Below are positions 52,241 to 60,437 of a stretch of DNA of 64,000 nt, one piece after another. The notes beneath the pieces were generated by a model. It saw only the letters and a program-made list of their open reading frames with translations. It was not told the DNA's origin and did not search any database. Source of the DNA: CAVRRZ01 sp963723745 (GTDB lineage: Bacteria; Actinomycetota; Actinomycetes; Mycobacteriales; Geodermatophilaceae); contig CAVRRZ010000002.1 of NCBI GenBank assembly GCA_963723745.1, positions 124,001-188,000 of the forward strand, read 5' to 3'. Position 1 is the stretch's first letter. Each line of letters starts with the position of its first letter. A program made the position numbers and the translations under genes.

Positions 52241-55216
52241 ATGCAGGCACGGGTCGACGTCCGGGTCCTCGGCGACGTCGGGCTGACGCTGGACGGTGCC
52301 GAGGTGGCGTTGCCCACCGGCAAGCAGTTGGCGCTGCTCGCGATGCTGGCGTTGCAGGTCGGCCGGCCGGTGCCGGCTGATCGTCTGCTGATGGGGCTGT
52401 GGGGTCCCGACGCGCCGCCGGAAGTCGTGAAGACGCTCCAGGTGCACGTGTCGACGCTGCGCAAACGCCTGCGGGGCTGCGGCGTCGACGTCCTCTTCTC
52501 CCCGTCGGGCTACCGGTTGGACGTGGCCGCCGACCGCGTCGACGTGGGCCGGTTCGAGGCGCTGGCGGATCAGGGCCTGCAGGCGGCCGCCGAGGGCCGG
52601 CCGGAGGACGCCCGTCCGCTTCTGGACGAGGCGTTGCGGCAGTGGTCCGGCGAGCCCTTGTCCAACGTGCTCGACGCCCCGTTCGCCCCGGACGAGGCCG
52701 AGGCGCTCCAGCAGCGCCGGCTCGCGGTGGCGACGGCGAAGGTCGACGCCGACCTGGCCCTCGGGCTGGGCTCGACGGTGGTCGAGGAGGTGCGTGGGCT
52801 GGCCGAGGCCGCCCCGTACGACGAGCGGATCTGCGGGCAGCTCATGATCGCGCTCTACCGGGCCGGCGACCAGGCGCAAGCGCTGGCCGAGCTGCGCCGG
52901 TTCCGCGCGCGGCTGGACGACGACCTCGGACTTCTGCCCGGACCCGAGCTGGCGGCGCTGGAACGGCGCATCCTGGAGCACGACGACGAGCTCCTGGTAC
53001 CGGTCGGCATGCGGCAGGTGCGCCGCGACAACCTCCCGGTGGACGTCGCGACCTTCGTCGGGCGCCGGCGGGAGCTGGACGACGTCAGGCGGGCCGTCGA
53101 GCTCTCGCGGTTGACCACCGTGACCGGGGCCGGCGGCGCGGGCAAGACGCGCCTGGCGGTCCGGGCGGCGCACTCGTTCCTCGACGACCAGGCCCAAGGG
53201 GTGTGGCTGGTCGAGCTCGCGGGCCTGACCGACCCGGCGTTGCTGCCCGGCACCGTCGCGGCGGCGATGAACCTGTCGGCCGGCACCGTGGACGAGCTGG
53301 TCGAGGCCCTCGGCGACCGCCGAGCGCTGGTCGTCGTGGACAACTGCGAGCACCTGGTGGACGCGGTCGCCGACCTCGCGCTGACCCTGCTGCGCCGCTG
53401 CCCGAACCTGCGGGCGCTCGCGACGAGCCGGGAGCCGTTGGCCGTCGAGGGTGAGCGCGTCTACCGGATCCCGCCGCTGGACCTGCCCCGCGGGACGTCC
53501 CCGGAGGAGCTCGCCGGCAGCGACGCGGTGCAGCTCTTCGTCGAGCGCGCCGGCCTGCAGGTGCCCGGATTCGTCCTCGACGCCGCCACCGCACCGCACG
53601 TGGCGCGGATCTGCGAACGGCTCGACGGTCTGCCGCTGGCCATCGAGCTCGCCGCAGCGCGCCTGTCCAGCCTGCCCTTGGACGCCATCTCCCGGATGCT
53701 CGGGGAGCGGTTGTCGCTGCTGGCCGGGAGGCACCGCCGAACTGTCACCCGCCAGCAGACCATCCACGCGCTGGTCGACTGGTCCTACGCCCTCCTGCGC
53801 CAGGACGCCCAGGAGATGCTGCAAGAGCTGTCGGTCTTCGCAGGCGGGTTCACCCTCGAGGCGGTCGTGTCCGTCGCCGGCGCCGACTCCGTGGACCTGG
53901 TGACCGAGCTGGTGGACAAGAGCCTGGTCGAGGTCGCCGACCCGCGCACCGGTCGCTTCCGGATGCTCGAGACCATCCGCCAGTTCGCCGCCGAGCGCCT
54001 GGCCGAGCGGGGGCCGGAGTACGTCCGGGCGGTCCGTGACGCGCACGCCGTCTTCTTCCGACAACTGGCGGCCACCTCCGCGCCGGTGCTGGAGGACGGC
54101 GGGCGCGACCAGGCCGGCTGCCTGGACCGGCTCGCCGTGGAGCACGACAACCTCCGGGCCGCCGCAGCTACCCTCCTCGATCACGGTCGCCTGTCCGACG
54201 GGCTGGGCTTCGTCGCCTCCCTCCGCGATTTCTGGGACATCCGCGGCCACTTCCGCGAGGGCGCGGACATGACGCAGACCTTCCTCGACGCCGCCGGCGC
54301 CGACGCCGCGCTCGATCCGCACGACCACGGGGTCGCTCTGTGCGTCGCGGCGGACATGTACGACAGCGTGGGCGAACTCGACCGCTCGCTGGAGTGCGCG
54401 CGGCGGGCCGCGGAACTCGGCCGGGCGACCGGTGACCTCACCGTCGAGGTCCATGCCCTGAACGCGGCGGCGAACGTCCACGTGAAGCGAGACGAAGCGA
54501 GACCGGTCCTCGAGCAGTTCCGCCTGCTCCGGCAGCGGCCCGACTTCGGATCCGTCTCGTCCTTCCTCAAGCGGCGGACGTCCTTCACCGAGACCTACGC
54601 CGCACTGGCCTGCGAGGAGTGGAAGCTGGCCGCCGACATCCTCGGCCGGTCCATCGCCGAAGCGGCCGCGGACGGGAACGACAGGCACCGGGCGCTGGCG
54701 CTGTCCAACCTGTCCGTCGTCGACATGGGCACGGGAGACCTCGCCGCCGCCTCGGCACACCTGCAGGAAGCGCTCGAGCTGAGCGCCCCCTTGCGCGACC
54801 CGGTGGCGACCGCCTACATCAAGGTGAACCTGGGCCTGGTGGCACTGCTCGACGGGGATGTCCCGACCGCGCTCACCCGCTACCGCGAGGCGCTGCTCCT
54901 CAACCGGGCACACGCGGAGAAGGTCGTCGTCCACTGCGCGCTGCTCGGCGTGGCCGTCTGCGCCCCGCAGGGCACCGCCGTCGTCCCGGCGGCCACGCTG
55001 CACGGCGTGATCGACCGCTACGTGGATGAGCAACCGGGCGCCTTCGACCCACAGGAACTCAAGCTCCGGGACGAGGACCTCGCGCGCCGGCGGCGCGACG
55101 GCGGCCCGCAGTTCGACCGGGCCCGCGAGCGGGGTCGTTCCTTCGCCCTCTCCGACGCGGTGGATCTCGCCCTGTCGGTGAAGCTCGCCGGGACGCCCGG
55201 CGCACGCCTCGACTGA
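52241..55216 (+). CDS. AfsR/SARP-type regulator with BTAD, NB-ARC and TPR domains
   Basis: A 991-residue multidomain transcriptional activator. The OmpR-like winged helix (residues 5-90) has LPTGKQLALLAMLALQVGRP and EVVKTLQVHVSTLRKRL. The BTAD helical domain follows (about 95-250; QWSGEPLSNV, AAPYDERICGQLMIALYRAG). The NTPase core has P-loop TVTGAGGAGKTRLA (about 291-304), Walker B LVVVDNCEHLVDAV (about 363) and ATSREPLAVEGERVYRIPPL. The C-terminal third consists of TPR-like helices. Such proteins control secondary metabolism or stress genes, but no biosynthetic cluster is in view. ATG 52241 lies 26 bases after the tRNA terminator with only a weak ribosome-binding site. The frame is intact. 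Confidence 0.92.
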   Translation: MQARVDVRVLGDVGLTLDGAEVALPTGKQLALLAMLALQVGRPVPADRLLMGLWGPDAPPEVVKTLQVHVSTLRKRLRGCGVDVLFSPSGYRLDVAADRVDVGRFEALADQGLQAAAEGRPEDARPLLDEALRQWSGEPLSNVLDAPFAPDEAEALQQRRLAVATAKVDADLALGLGSTVVEEVRGLAEAAPYDERICGQLMIALYRAGDQAQALAELRRFRARLDDDLGLLPGPELAALERRILEHDDELLVPVGMRQVRRDNLPVDVATFVGRRRELDDVRRAVELSRLTTVTGAGGAGKTRLAVRAAHSFLDDQAQGVWLVELAGLTDPALLPGTVAAAMNLSAGTVDELVEALGDRRALVVVDNCEHLVDAVADLALTLLRRCPNLRALATSREPLAVEGERVYRIPPLDLPRGTSPEELAGSDAVQLFVERAGLQVPGFVLDAATAPHVARICERLDGLPLAIELAAARLSSLPLDAISRMLGERLSLLAGRHRRTVTRQQTIHALVDWSYALLRQDAQEMLQELSVFAGGFTLEAVVSVAGADSVDLVTELVDKSLVEVADPRTGRFRMLETIRQFAAERLAERGPEYVRAVRDAHAVFFRQLAATSAPVLEDGGRDQAGCLDRLAVEHDNLRAAAATLLDHGRLSDGLGFVASLRDFWDIRGHFREGADMTQTFLDAAGADAALDPHDHGVALCVAADMYDSVGELDRSLECARRAAELGRATGDLTVEVHALNAAANVHVKRDEARPVLEQFRLLRQRPDFGSVSSFLKRRTSFTETYAALACEEWKLAADILGRSIAEAAADGNDRHRALALSNLSVVDMGTGDLAAASAHLQEALELSAPLRDPVATAYIKVNLGLVALLDGDVPTALTRYREALLLNRAHAEKVVVHCALLGVAVCAPQGTAVVPAATLHGVIDRYVDEQPGAFDPQELKLRDEDLARRRRDGGPQFDRARERGRSFALSDAVDLALSVKLAGTPGARLD

Positions 55217-55270
55217 GACCGGGGCGGTCGGTCGGGTGGTGCGACGCGCGCGGGGCCGGAACGCGACGCA

Positions 55271-55300
55271 CGGGCGCCCCGGCCGTAGCCGGGGCGCCCG
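55271..55300. terminator. Bidirectional terminator after the AfsR-like gene
   Basis: A 13-bp perfect GC-rich stem cgggcgccccggc / gccggggcgcccg with loop cgta. It lies between the convergent AfsR-like gene (+) and the secreted-protein gene (-). Confidence 0.75.
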
Positions 55301-55314
55301 TGGTGGGGGCGGCG

Positions 55315-55911
55315 TCAGAGGGAGAGGTACCCCGGTCCGACGCGGCAGGCGGCGATGTTGCAGCCGTAGTCACCGGCGGAGTTCAGGATGTAGACCCGGG
55401 CGCCGAGGTACCTCCCGGAGGCGTCGTACCAGCCGATGGTCACGTTGACCCGGTAGTGACCGGGCTCGCCGAGCTGCATCCAGTAGGTCGGCATCGCCGT
55501 CTTCGCGCCGGTGAGCGGCAGCCTCCAGGCCCCGCCGGTCTGCACCTGCACCCAGTTGTTCCGGCTCGGGTACCACCGGTCGATGGTGAGGCTGTAGTTG
55601 ACGGCCTGGGCGCCGGCGCTGGCCGGGGACCGGCCGAGCACCATGCCGGGCACGCGGACCCCGCGCATCTGGCTCGTGAAGCCGTTGGTCGTCTGCATCA
55701 CGTACTGGCCGTAGGCGGTCGGGTAGGTGTAGGCCAGGCCGTTGGAGCCGTAGTTGAACCAGGTCGCCGCCGAGGCGGGCGCGGCGCCGACCACGGTGGA
55801 GCCGAACAGCACCACGACCGGCACGAGAACGGCGACGAGCCGCCGGGCGAGGCGGGACCGGCCCCGGGAGGCGGCGGCAGGAGCGGTGCGGGTGGGGGCG
55901 ACGGTGTTCAT
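55315..55911 (-). CDS. Secreted protein of unknown function
   Basis: A 198-residue exported protein. I use ATG 55911, with GGAG about 9 bases upstream; an ATG at 55956 is possible. The signal peptide has basic residues (RGRSRLARR), the core LVAVLVPVVVLFGSTVVGA and a cleavage site ASA|AT. The mature part is rich in Tyr, Trp, Gly and Asn: WFNYGSNGLAYTYPTAYGQY, DRWYPSRNNWVQVQTGG and YWMQLGEPGHYRVNV. It ends with YGCNIAACRVGPGYLSL, where two Cys may pair. The beta-rich composition suggests a jelly-roll or carbohydrate-binding-like fold. I do not recognise the family. Confidence 0.8.
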   Translation of the reverse strand: MNTVAPTRTAPAAASRGRSRLARRLVAVLVPVVVLFGSTVVGAAPASAATWFNYGSNGLAYTYPTAYGQYVMQTTNGFTSQMRGVRVPGMVLGRSPASAGAQAVNYSLTIDRWYPSRNNWVQVQTGGAWRLPLTGAKTAMPTYWMQLGEPGHYRVNVTIGWYDASGRYLGARVYILNSAGDYGCNIAACRVGPGYLSL

Positions 55912-56048
55912 GGCCGTGGTCTCCGGTTCTGCGGGGCGGCGTGCTGACGAGGGCAACCGTGCCGCCGACCGCTTAAGCCCCGCTTAAGGGCCACCGAAGA
56001 CCTGGCCAGACAGCGCCACGGCCGGTCCCCACCCTGACGGATGGCTGG

Positions 56049-56540
56049 TCAGGCGCCCGCAGGGACCGAGTCGGCCGCCCGGCGCATCTCCTCGACGTCG
56101 AGTTTGCGCATCTGCAGCATCGCCTGCATGGCGCGCTGCGACCGGGCCGGGTCGGGGTCGCTGAACAACTCCTCCATCCCGGCGGGGACGACCTGCCAGG
56201 AGAAGCCGTACCGATCCTTGAGCCAGCCGCACTGCGACTCCTCGCCACCGTCGGTGAGCTTCTCCCAGTAGTGGTCGACCTCGGCCTGGTCGGCGCAGTT
56301 GATCTGGAAGGACACCGCCTCGCTGAAGGTGAACTGCGGCCCGCCGTTGATGTGCACGTACCGCTGGCCGTCGAGCTCGTACTCGACAGTCATCACCTCG
56401 CCGACGGGGCCGGGGGCACCCTCCGGGTAGCGCGCGATCGAGACGATCCGGCTGTTCGGGAAGATCGAGCAGTAGAACTCGGCGGCCTGCTCGGCCTGGG
56501 TGTCGAACCACAGATTGGGGGTGACGCGCTGCTGGGGCAT
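56049..56540 (-). CDS. VOC-superfamily (PhnB-like) protein
   Basis: A 163-residue protein of the PhnB/3-demethylubiquinone methyltransferase-like VOC group. The start RVTPNLWFDTQAEQAAEFYC and SIFPNSRI are the family signature; MTVEYELDGQRYVHINGGPQ and FQINCADQAEVDHYWEKL with CGWLKDRYGFSWQVVP complete the two beta-alpha-beta repeats. Such proteins are usually annotated as glyoxalase-like, with unknown substrate. ATG 56540. It lies between the secreted protein and coaE. The frame is intact. Confidence 0.9.
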   Translation of the reverse strand: MPQQRVTPNLWFDTQAEQAAEFYCSIFPNSRIVSIARYPEGAPGPVGEVMTVEYELDGQRYVHINGGPQFTFSEAVSFQINCADQAEVDHYWEKLTDGGEESQCGWLKDRYGFSWQVVPAGMEELFSDPDPARSQRAMQAMLQMRKLDVEEMRRAADSVPAGA

Positions 56541-56607
56541 GGCCGGAGATCCCTTCGGACGGCGTGGCGCGATGGTCGTCGGTGTAGACCCCGCCCCGGA
56601 CGAGAAC

Positions 56608-57213
56608 TCATCGCGGCGGACGCAGCGCCTTCACGACGCGGTCGACCCAGAAGCTGTCCACCTGTGCGCCGAGCCCCTCCAGCGTGCCGCTGTTGTCGAG
56701 CACCACGTCGGCGACGGCCCGCCGTTGTTCGTCGGTGGCCTGCGCGGCGATCCGCGCCCGGGCGTCCGGTTCGGGAACCCCCCGCGCGACCAACCGCGCC
56801 ACGCGGGTGTCGAGGTCGGCCTCGACGACAAGCACCAGGTCGAACGACGACGCCTGCCCGGTCTCGACCAGTAGCGGGATGTCCTGGACGACGACGGCGT
56901 CGGGGGGCAGCGCAGCGACGAGTTCAGCCGCCCGCGCGCGCACCAGCGGGTGAACGATGGCGTCCAGGCGCGCCCGCGCGTCGGGGTCGGCGAAGACCAG
57001 CGCGGCGAGCGCCGGCCGGTCGAGGGCACCGTCGGGCGTCAGCACCTGCTCGCCGAACGCGTCGACGACCGCGGCGAGGCCTGGCGTGCCCGGTTCGACG
57101 ACCTCGCGGGCCAGCACGTCGGCGTCCACGATCCGCGCCCCCCGCTCGGCGAGCAGGCGCGACACCGTGCTCTTGCCCGAGCCGATCCCGCCGGTGAGTC
57201 CGATGCGCAGCAC
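56608..57213 (-). CDS. coaE: Dephospho-CoA kinase
   Basis: Last enzyme of coenzyme A synthesis, phosphorylating the 3'-OH of dephospho-CoA. GTG 57213 gives 201 residues starting VLRIGLTGGIGSGKSTVSRL with a complete P-loop (GGIGSGKS). VDADVLAREVVEPG holds the catalytic Asp; DIPLLVETG and RVARLVARGVPEPDARARI form the lid and CoA sites. The mycobacterial enzyme carries an extra C-terminal domain; this one does not. It follows rpsA, the usual actinobacterial order, but a small plus-strand gene and two terminators lie between. The frame is intact. Confidence 0.95.
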   Translation of the reverse strand: MLRIGLTGGIGSGKSTVSRLLAERGARIVDADVLAREVVEPGTPGLAAVVDAFGEQVLTPDGALDRPALAALVFADPDARARLDAIVHPLVRARAAELVAALPPDAVVVQDIPLLVETGQASSFDLVLVVEADLDTRVARLVARGVPEPDARARIAAQATDEQRRAVADVVLDNSGTLEGLGAQVDSFWVDRVVKALRPPR

Positions 57214-57361
57214 GCACGGACAGTAGCGATCGGGCCGGTGGAGGGTCACGGAGAGGTAACGCCGTCGACTCCTGCCCGGCGCGTCGCACCAGTCACACCC
57301 GCCACGGGACATAACGTCCGCCTCGGCGATCTTCCCCCGCCGAGAGAGGCAGAACCCGATC

Positions 57362-57630
57362 ATGTCCCGTCGCTTTGACCGCCGACGCCCCGTCGACCCC
57401 GCGCCGTCGCGGCGGCCGGCACCGCATCGGCAACCCGTCCGGGGTGCGCTGCACCGACCTGCCCGCCGTCCGCGAGCGGATGCAGTTCCAGCCGCACCGA
57501 CGCCGAGCACCGCCACGCCTTCCTGCGCTGGCTGCTGCCGACCGCGCCGTCCGGCAGGCACACCTGGAGCTTCCTCGCCGGAGCCGGTGGCCGCCCGCGC
57601 ACCGCCTTCGCGATCATCCTCAGCCTCTGA
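57362..57630 (+). CDS. Small unknown protein, probably frameshifted
   Basis: I do not recognise this gene. Joining the frame opened by TTG 57375 (TADAPSTPRRRGGRHRIGNP, GVRCTDLPAVRERMQFQ) with the frame from about 57495 gives DAEHRHAFLRWLLPTAPSG, then RHTWSFLAGAGG and RTAFAIILSL, stopping at 57630. The joined product would be about 80 residues. The final segment has amino-acid use unlike a random frame and the gene is followed directly by a strong terminator, which supports a real gene. ATG 57362 is another possible start. It lies between coaE and rpsA, both on the other strand. Confidence 0.4.
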
Positions 57631-57636
57631 CCCGAC

Positions 57637-57677
57637 CGACGAGAGGCCCGTGGACGCCGTCCACGGGCCTCTCGTCG
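57637..57677. terminator. Terminator after the small plus-strand gene
   Basis: A 19-bp perfect stem, cgacgagaggcccgtggac / gtccacgggcctctcgtcg, with a 3-base loop. It begins 6 bases after the stop at 57630. Confidence 0.85.
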
Positions 57678-57702
57678 TGCGCCTACAACCGCTGGCAACG
57701 CA

Positions 57703-57735
57703 AGGGGCCCAGAACCGGATCGGTTCTGGGCCCCT
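57703..57735. terminator. Terminator of rpsA
   Basis: A 15-bp perfect stem, aggggcccagaaccg / cggttctgggcccct, with a 3-base loop, 24 bases beyond the rpsA stop (minus strand). With the hairpin at 57637-57677 it forms a back-to-back pair. Confidence 0.85.
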
Positions 57736-57759
57736 CGTGCAGAGCGGTCTAGCGGGCGG

Positions 57760-59236
57760 TCACTCGCCGCCGGCGAGCTTGGCCCGCAGCGCGGCGAGCG
57801 CCTCGTCGCTGGCCAGCGTGCCGCCACCGGTCGAGGGTGCCTCGCCACCGGCCGGCGATGCAGCGTCGCTGGAGTAGCTGCCCCCGGCGGCCGCCTCGGC
57901 GTCGGCCTCCTTGGCCGCCGCGATCTGCTTGCGGTGCGCCTCGAAACGGGCCTGGGCCTCGGCGTACTGCTTCTCCCAGGTCTCGCGGGCGGCGTCGAAG
58001 CCCTCGAGCCACTCGCCGGTCTCCGGGTCGAAGCCCTCGGGGTAGATGTAGTTGCCCTGCGTCGTCGTACGAGGCGGCCATGCCGTAGGCGGCCGGGTCG
58101 AACTGCTCCTCGTCGCCGACGACGCCCTCGTTGGCCTGCTTGAGCGACAGCGAGATCCGACGGCGGTCGAGGTCGATGTCGATGACCTTGACCAGGATCT
58201 CGTCGCCGACCTGCACGACCTGCTCGGGGATCTCCACGTGGCGCTCGGCCAGCTCGGAGATGTGCACCAGGCCCTCGATGCCCTCGTCGACGCGCACGAA
58301 CGCACCGAAGGGAACGAGCTTGGTGACCTTGCCCGGCACGACCTGACCGATCTGGTGGGTGCGGGCGAACTGACGCCACGGGTCCTCCTGCGTCGCCTTC
58401 AGCGACAGGGAGACCCGCTCGCGGTCCAGGTCGACGTCGAGGACCTCGACGGTGACCTCCTGGCCCACCTCGACGACCTCGGACGGGTGGTCGATGTGCT
58501 TCCAGGACAGCTCGGAGACGTGCACCAGGCCGTCGACGCCGCCGAGGTCGACGAACGCACCGAAGTTGACGATCGAGGAGACGACACCCGAGCGGACCTG
58601 GCCCTTGGCGAGCTTGTTGAGGAACTCGCTGCGCACCTCGGACTGGGTCTGCTCCAGCCACTGCCGGCGGGAGAGGACGACGTTGTTGCGGTTCTTGTCG
58701 AGCTCGATGATCTTGGCCTCGAGCTCCTTGCCCACGTAGGGCTGGAGGTCGCGGACGCGACGCATCTCGACCAGCGACGCCGGGAGGAACCCGCGCAGGC
58801 CGATGTCGAGGATCAGGCCGCCCTTGACGACCTCGATGACGGTGCCGGTGACGACCTCGTCGGCTTCCTTCTTCGCCTCGATCGTGCCCCAGGCGCGCTC
58901 GTACTGGGCGCGCTTCTTGGACAGGATCAGGCGGCCTTCCTTGTCCTCCTTCTGGAGAACGAGGGCCTCCACCTCGTCGCCGACCTTGACGACCTCGTTC
59001 GGGTCGACGTCGTGCTTGATGGAGAGCTCGCGCGAGGGGATGACGCCCTCGGTCTTGTAGCCGATGTCCAGCAGCACCTCGTCCCGGTCGACCTTGACGA
59101 TGACGCCCTCGACGATGTCGCCATCGTTGAAGTACTTGATCGTCTGGTCGATCGCGGCGAGGAAGTCCTCGGCGGAGCCGATGTCGTTGATGGCGACCTG
59201 GGGGGTGCTGGAAGGACGGACCTGAGTGGAGGTCAT
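57760..59236 (-). CDS. rpsA: 30S ribosomal protein S1, one frameshift
   Basis: Ribosomal protein that binds mRNA. ATG 59236. Four S1 motifs are visible: DGDIVEGVIVKVDRDEVLLD, ADEVVTGTVIEVVKGGLILD, RSGVVSSIVNFGAFVDLGG and GKVTKLVPFGAFVRVDEG. An acidic Gly/Ser-rich tail follows. One inserted base (gacgacgcaggg for gacgaccaggg on the coding strand, near 58063) breaks the frame in the tail; deleting it gives SYDDQGNYIYPEGFDPETGE and the end AALRAKLAGGE at 57760. The corrected length of about 490 residues is normal for actinobacteria. Since S1 is essential, the break is almost certainly an error. Confidence 0.97.
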
Positions 59237-59455
59237 GTGGTTGGTTGCTCCGGACGGTTTATGCGTAGGGACAGGACGACCCGCGACCGTCGGCCGCGGG
59301 GATGATCAGCGGGGAGAGCCGGCGCGGGACTCCCCTGTCAGGGAGGAGCACGACAGACCTCTGGCGCATTCCCCATGGTACGGACGCGGGGCAGGTCGGG
59401 TCCACCGGGGTTGAGTGGCTGATCCGCGAGCGCGGCGTGTCACGATCGGCGTGTC

Positions 59456-60302
59456 ATGAGCATCCTCCTCCCCCGCTGCCGCTGGGCAGCGACGGCTACC
59501 CCGCCGCCGGCGGCGTCGTCCGCCGTCCCGCCGGGCCGGCCGAGTCGGTCCGCGCCAACCGCCGCTGGTGGGACGCCGCCGCGCCCGCCTACCTCGCCGA
59601 ACACGGCACCGACCTCGGGGACGCCGACTTCCTGTGGTGCCCCGAGGGACTGCGCGAGGCAGACGCCCGGCTGCTGGGGGACGTCGCCGGACGGCGGGTG
59701 CTGGAGGTCGGCTGCGGCTCCGCCCCCTGCGCGCGGTGGCTGCGGACGGCAGGAGCCGACGTCGTCGCCTTCGACCTCTCGGCCGGCATGCTGGCCCGAG
59801 CCGCCGAGCTGAACCGGACGACCGGCATCGCCGTCCCCCTGCGTGCAGGCCGATGCCGGTGCCCTGCCCTTGGCGTCGGAGTCCTTCGACGTGGCCTTCT
59901 CCTCCTACGGCGCGCTGCCGTTCGTCGAGCGACGCCCGTGCCGCCCTGGCCGAGGTGGCGCGCGTGCTGCGGCCGGGCGGCCGGCTCGTGGCCAGCGTCA
60001 ACCACCCGATGCGCTGGCCGTTCCCCGACTCCCCGAACCCGGAGGACCTGCGCATCGTGTCCTCCTACTTCGACCGCACCCCGTACGTGGAGGTCGACGA
60101 CGACGGCGAGGTCAGCTACGTCGAGCACCACCGGACCGTCGGCGACTGGGTGCGGGCCGTGGTCGGCGCCGGCCTCGTCGTGGCGGACCTGATCGAGCCC
60201 GAGTGGACGCCGGGGCGCACCCAGAACTGGGGCCAGTGGAGCCCGGAGCGCGGTGCCCTCGTCCCCGGCACGCTCGTCCTCGTCTGCACGAAGCCGGCCT
60301 GA
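59456..60302 (+). CDS. SAM-dependent methyltransferase, about three frameshifts
   Basis: A class I methyltransferase of about 280 residues. ATG 59456 starts the gene if one C is removed from the C-run after it; the next frame gives SVRANRRWWDAAAPAYLAEH and LWCPEGLREADARLLGDVAG. Motif I is VLEVGCGSAPCARWLRTAGA. Frame changes near 59842 and 59938 lead to ADAGALPLASESFDVAFSSY, VARVLRPGGRLVASVNHPMR and finally NWGQWSPERGALVPGTLVLV. An orthologous methyltransferase lies between polA and rpsA in many actinobacteria. Substrate unknown. It is divergent from rpsA and convergent with polA. Confidence 0.85.
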
Positions 60303-60437
60303 GCCCGAAGGGCGCGCCCAGGAGGACTCCAGGCGCGATCATGAAGGCCGGGAAAGCGACACGCGACGTCAGGTGGCGAGTCGTCTCCCGGACTTCCTGA
60401 GCGTCGGCGCGGGTGGTCCCGGCGGGCGACGACGTGC

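Noticed and set aside
52196..55033. A 945-codon frame on the minus strand opposite the AfsR-like gene, and similar long frames at 43740-45842 and 30073-32088
   Set aside because: All are antisense shadows of intact recognisable proteins and begin without ribosome-binding sites.
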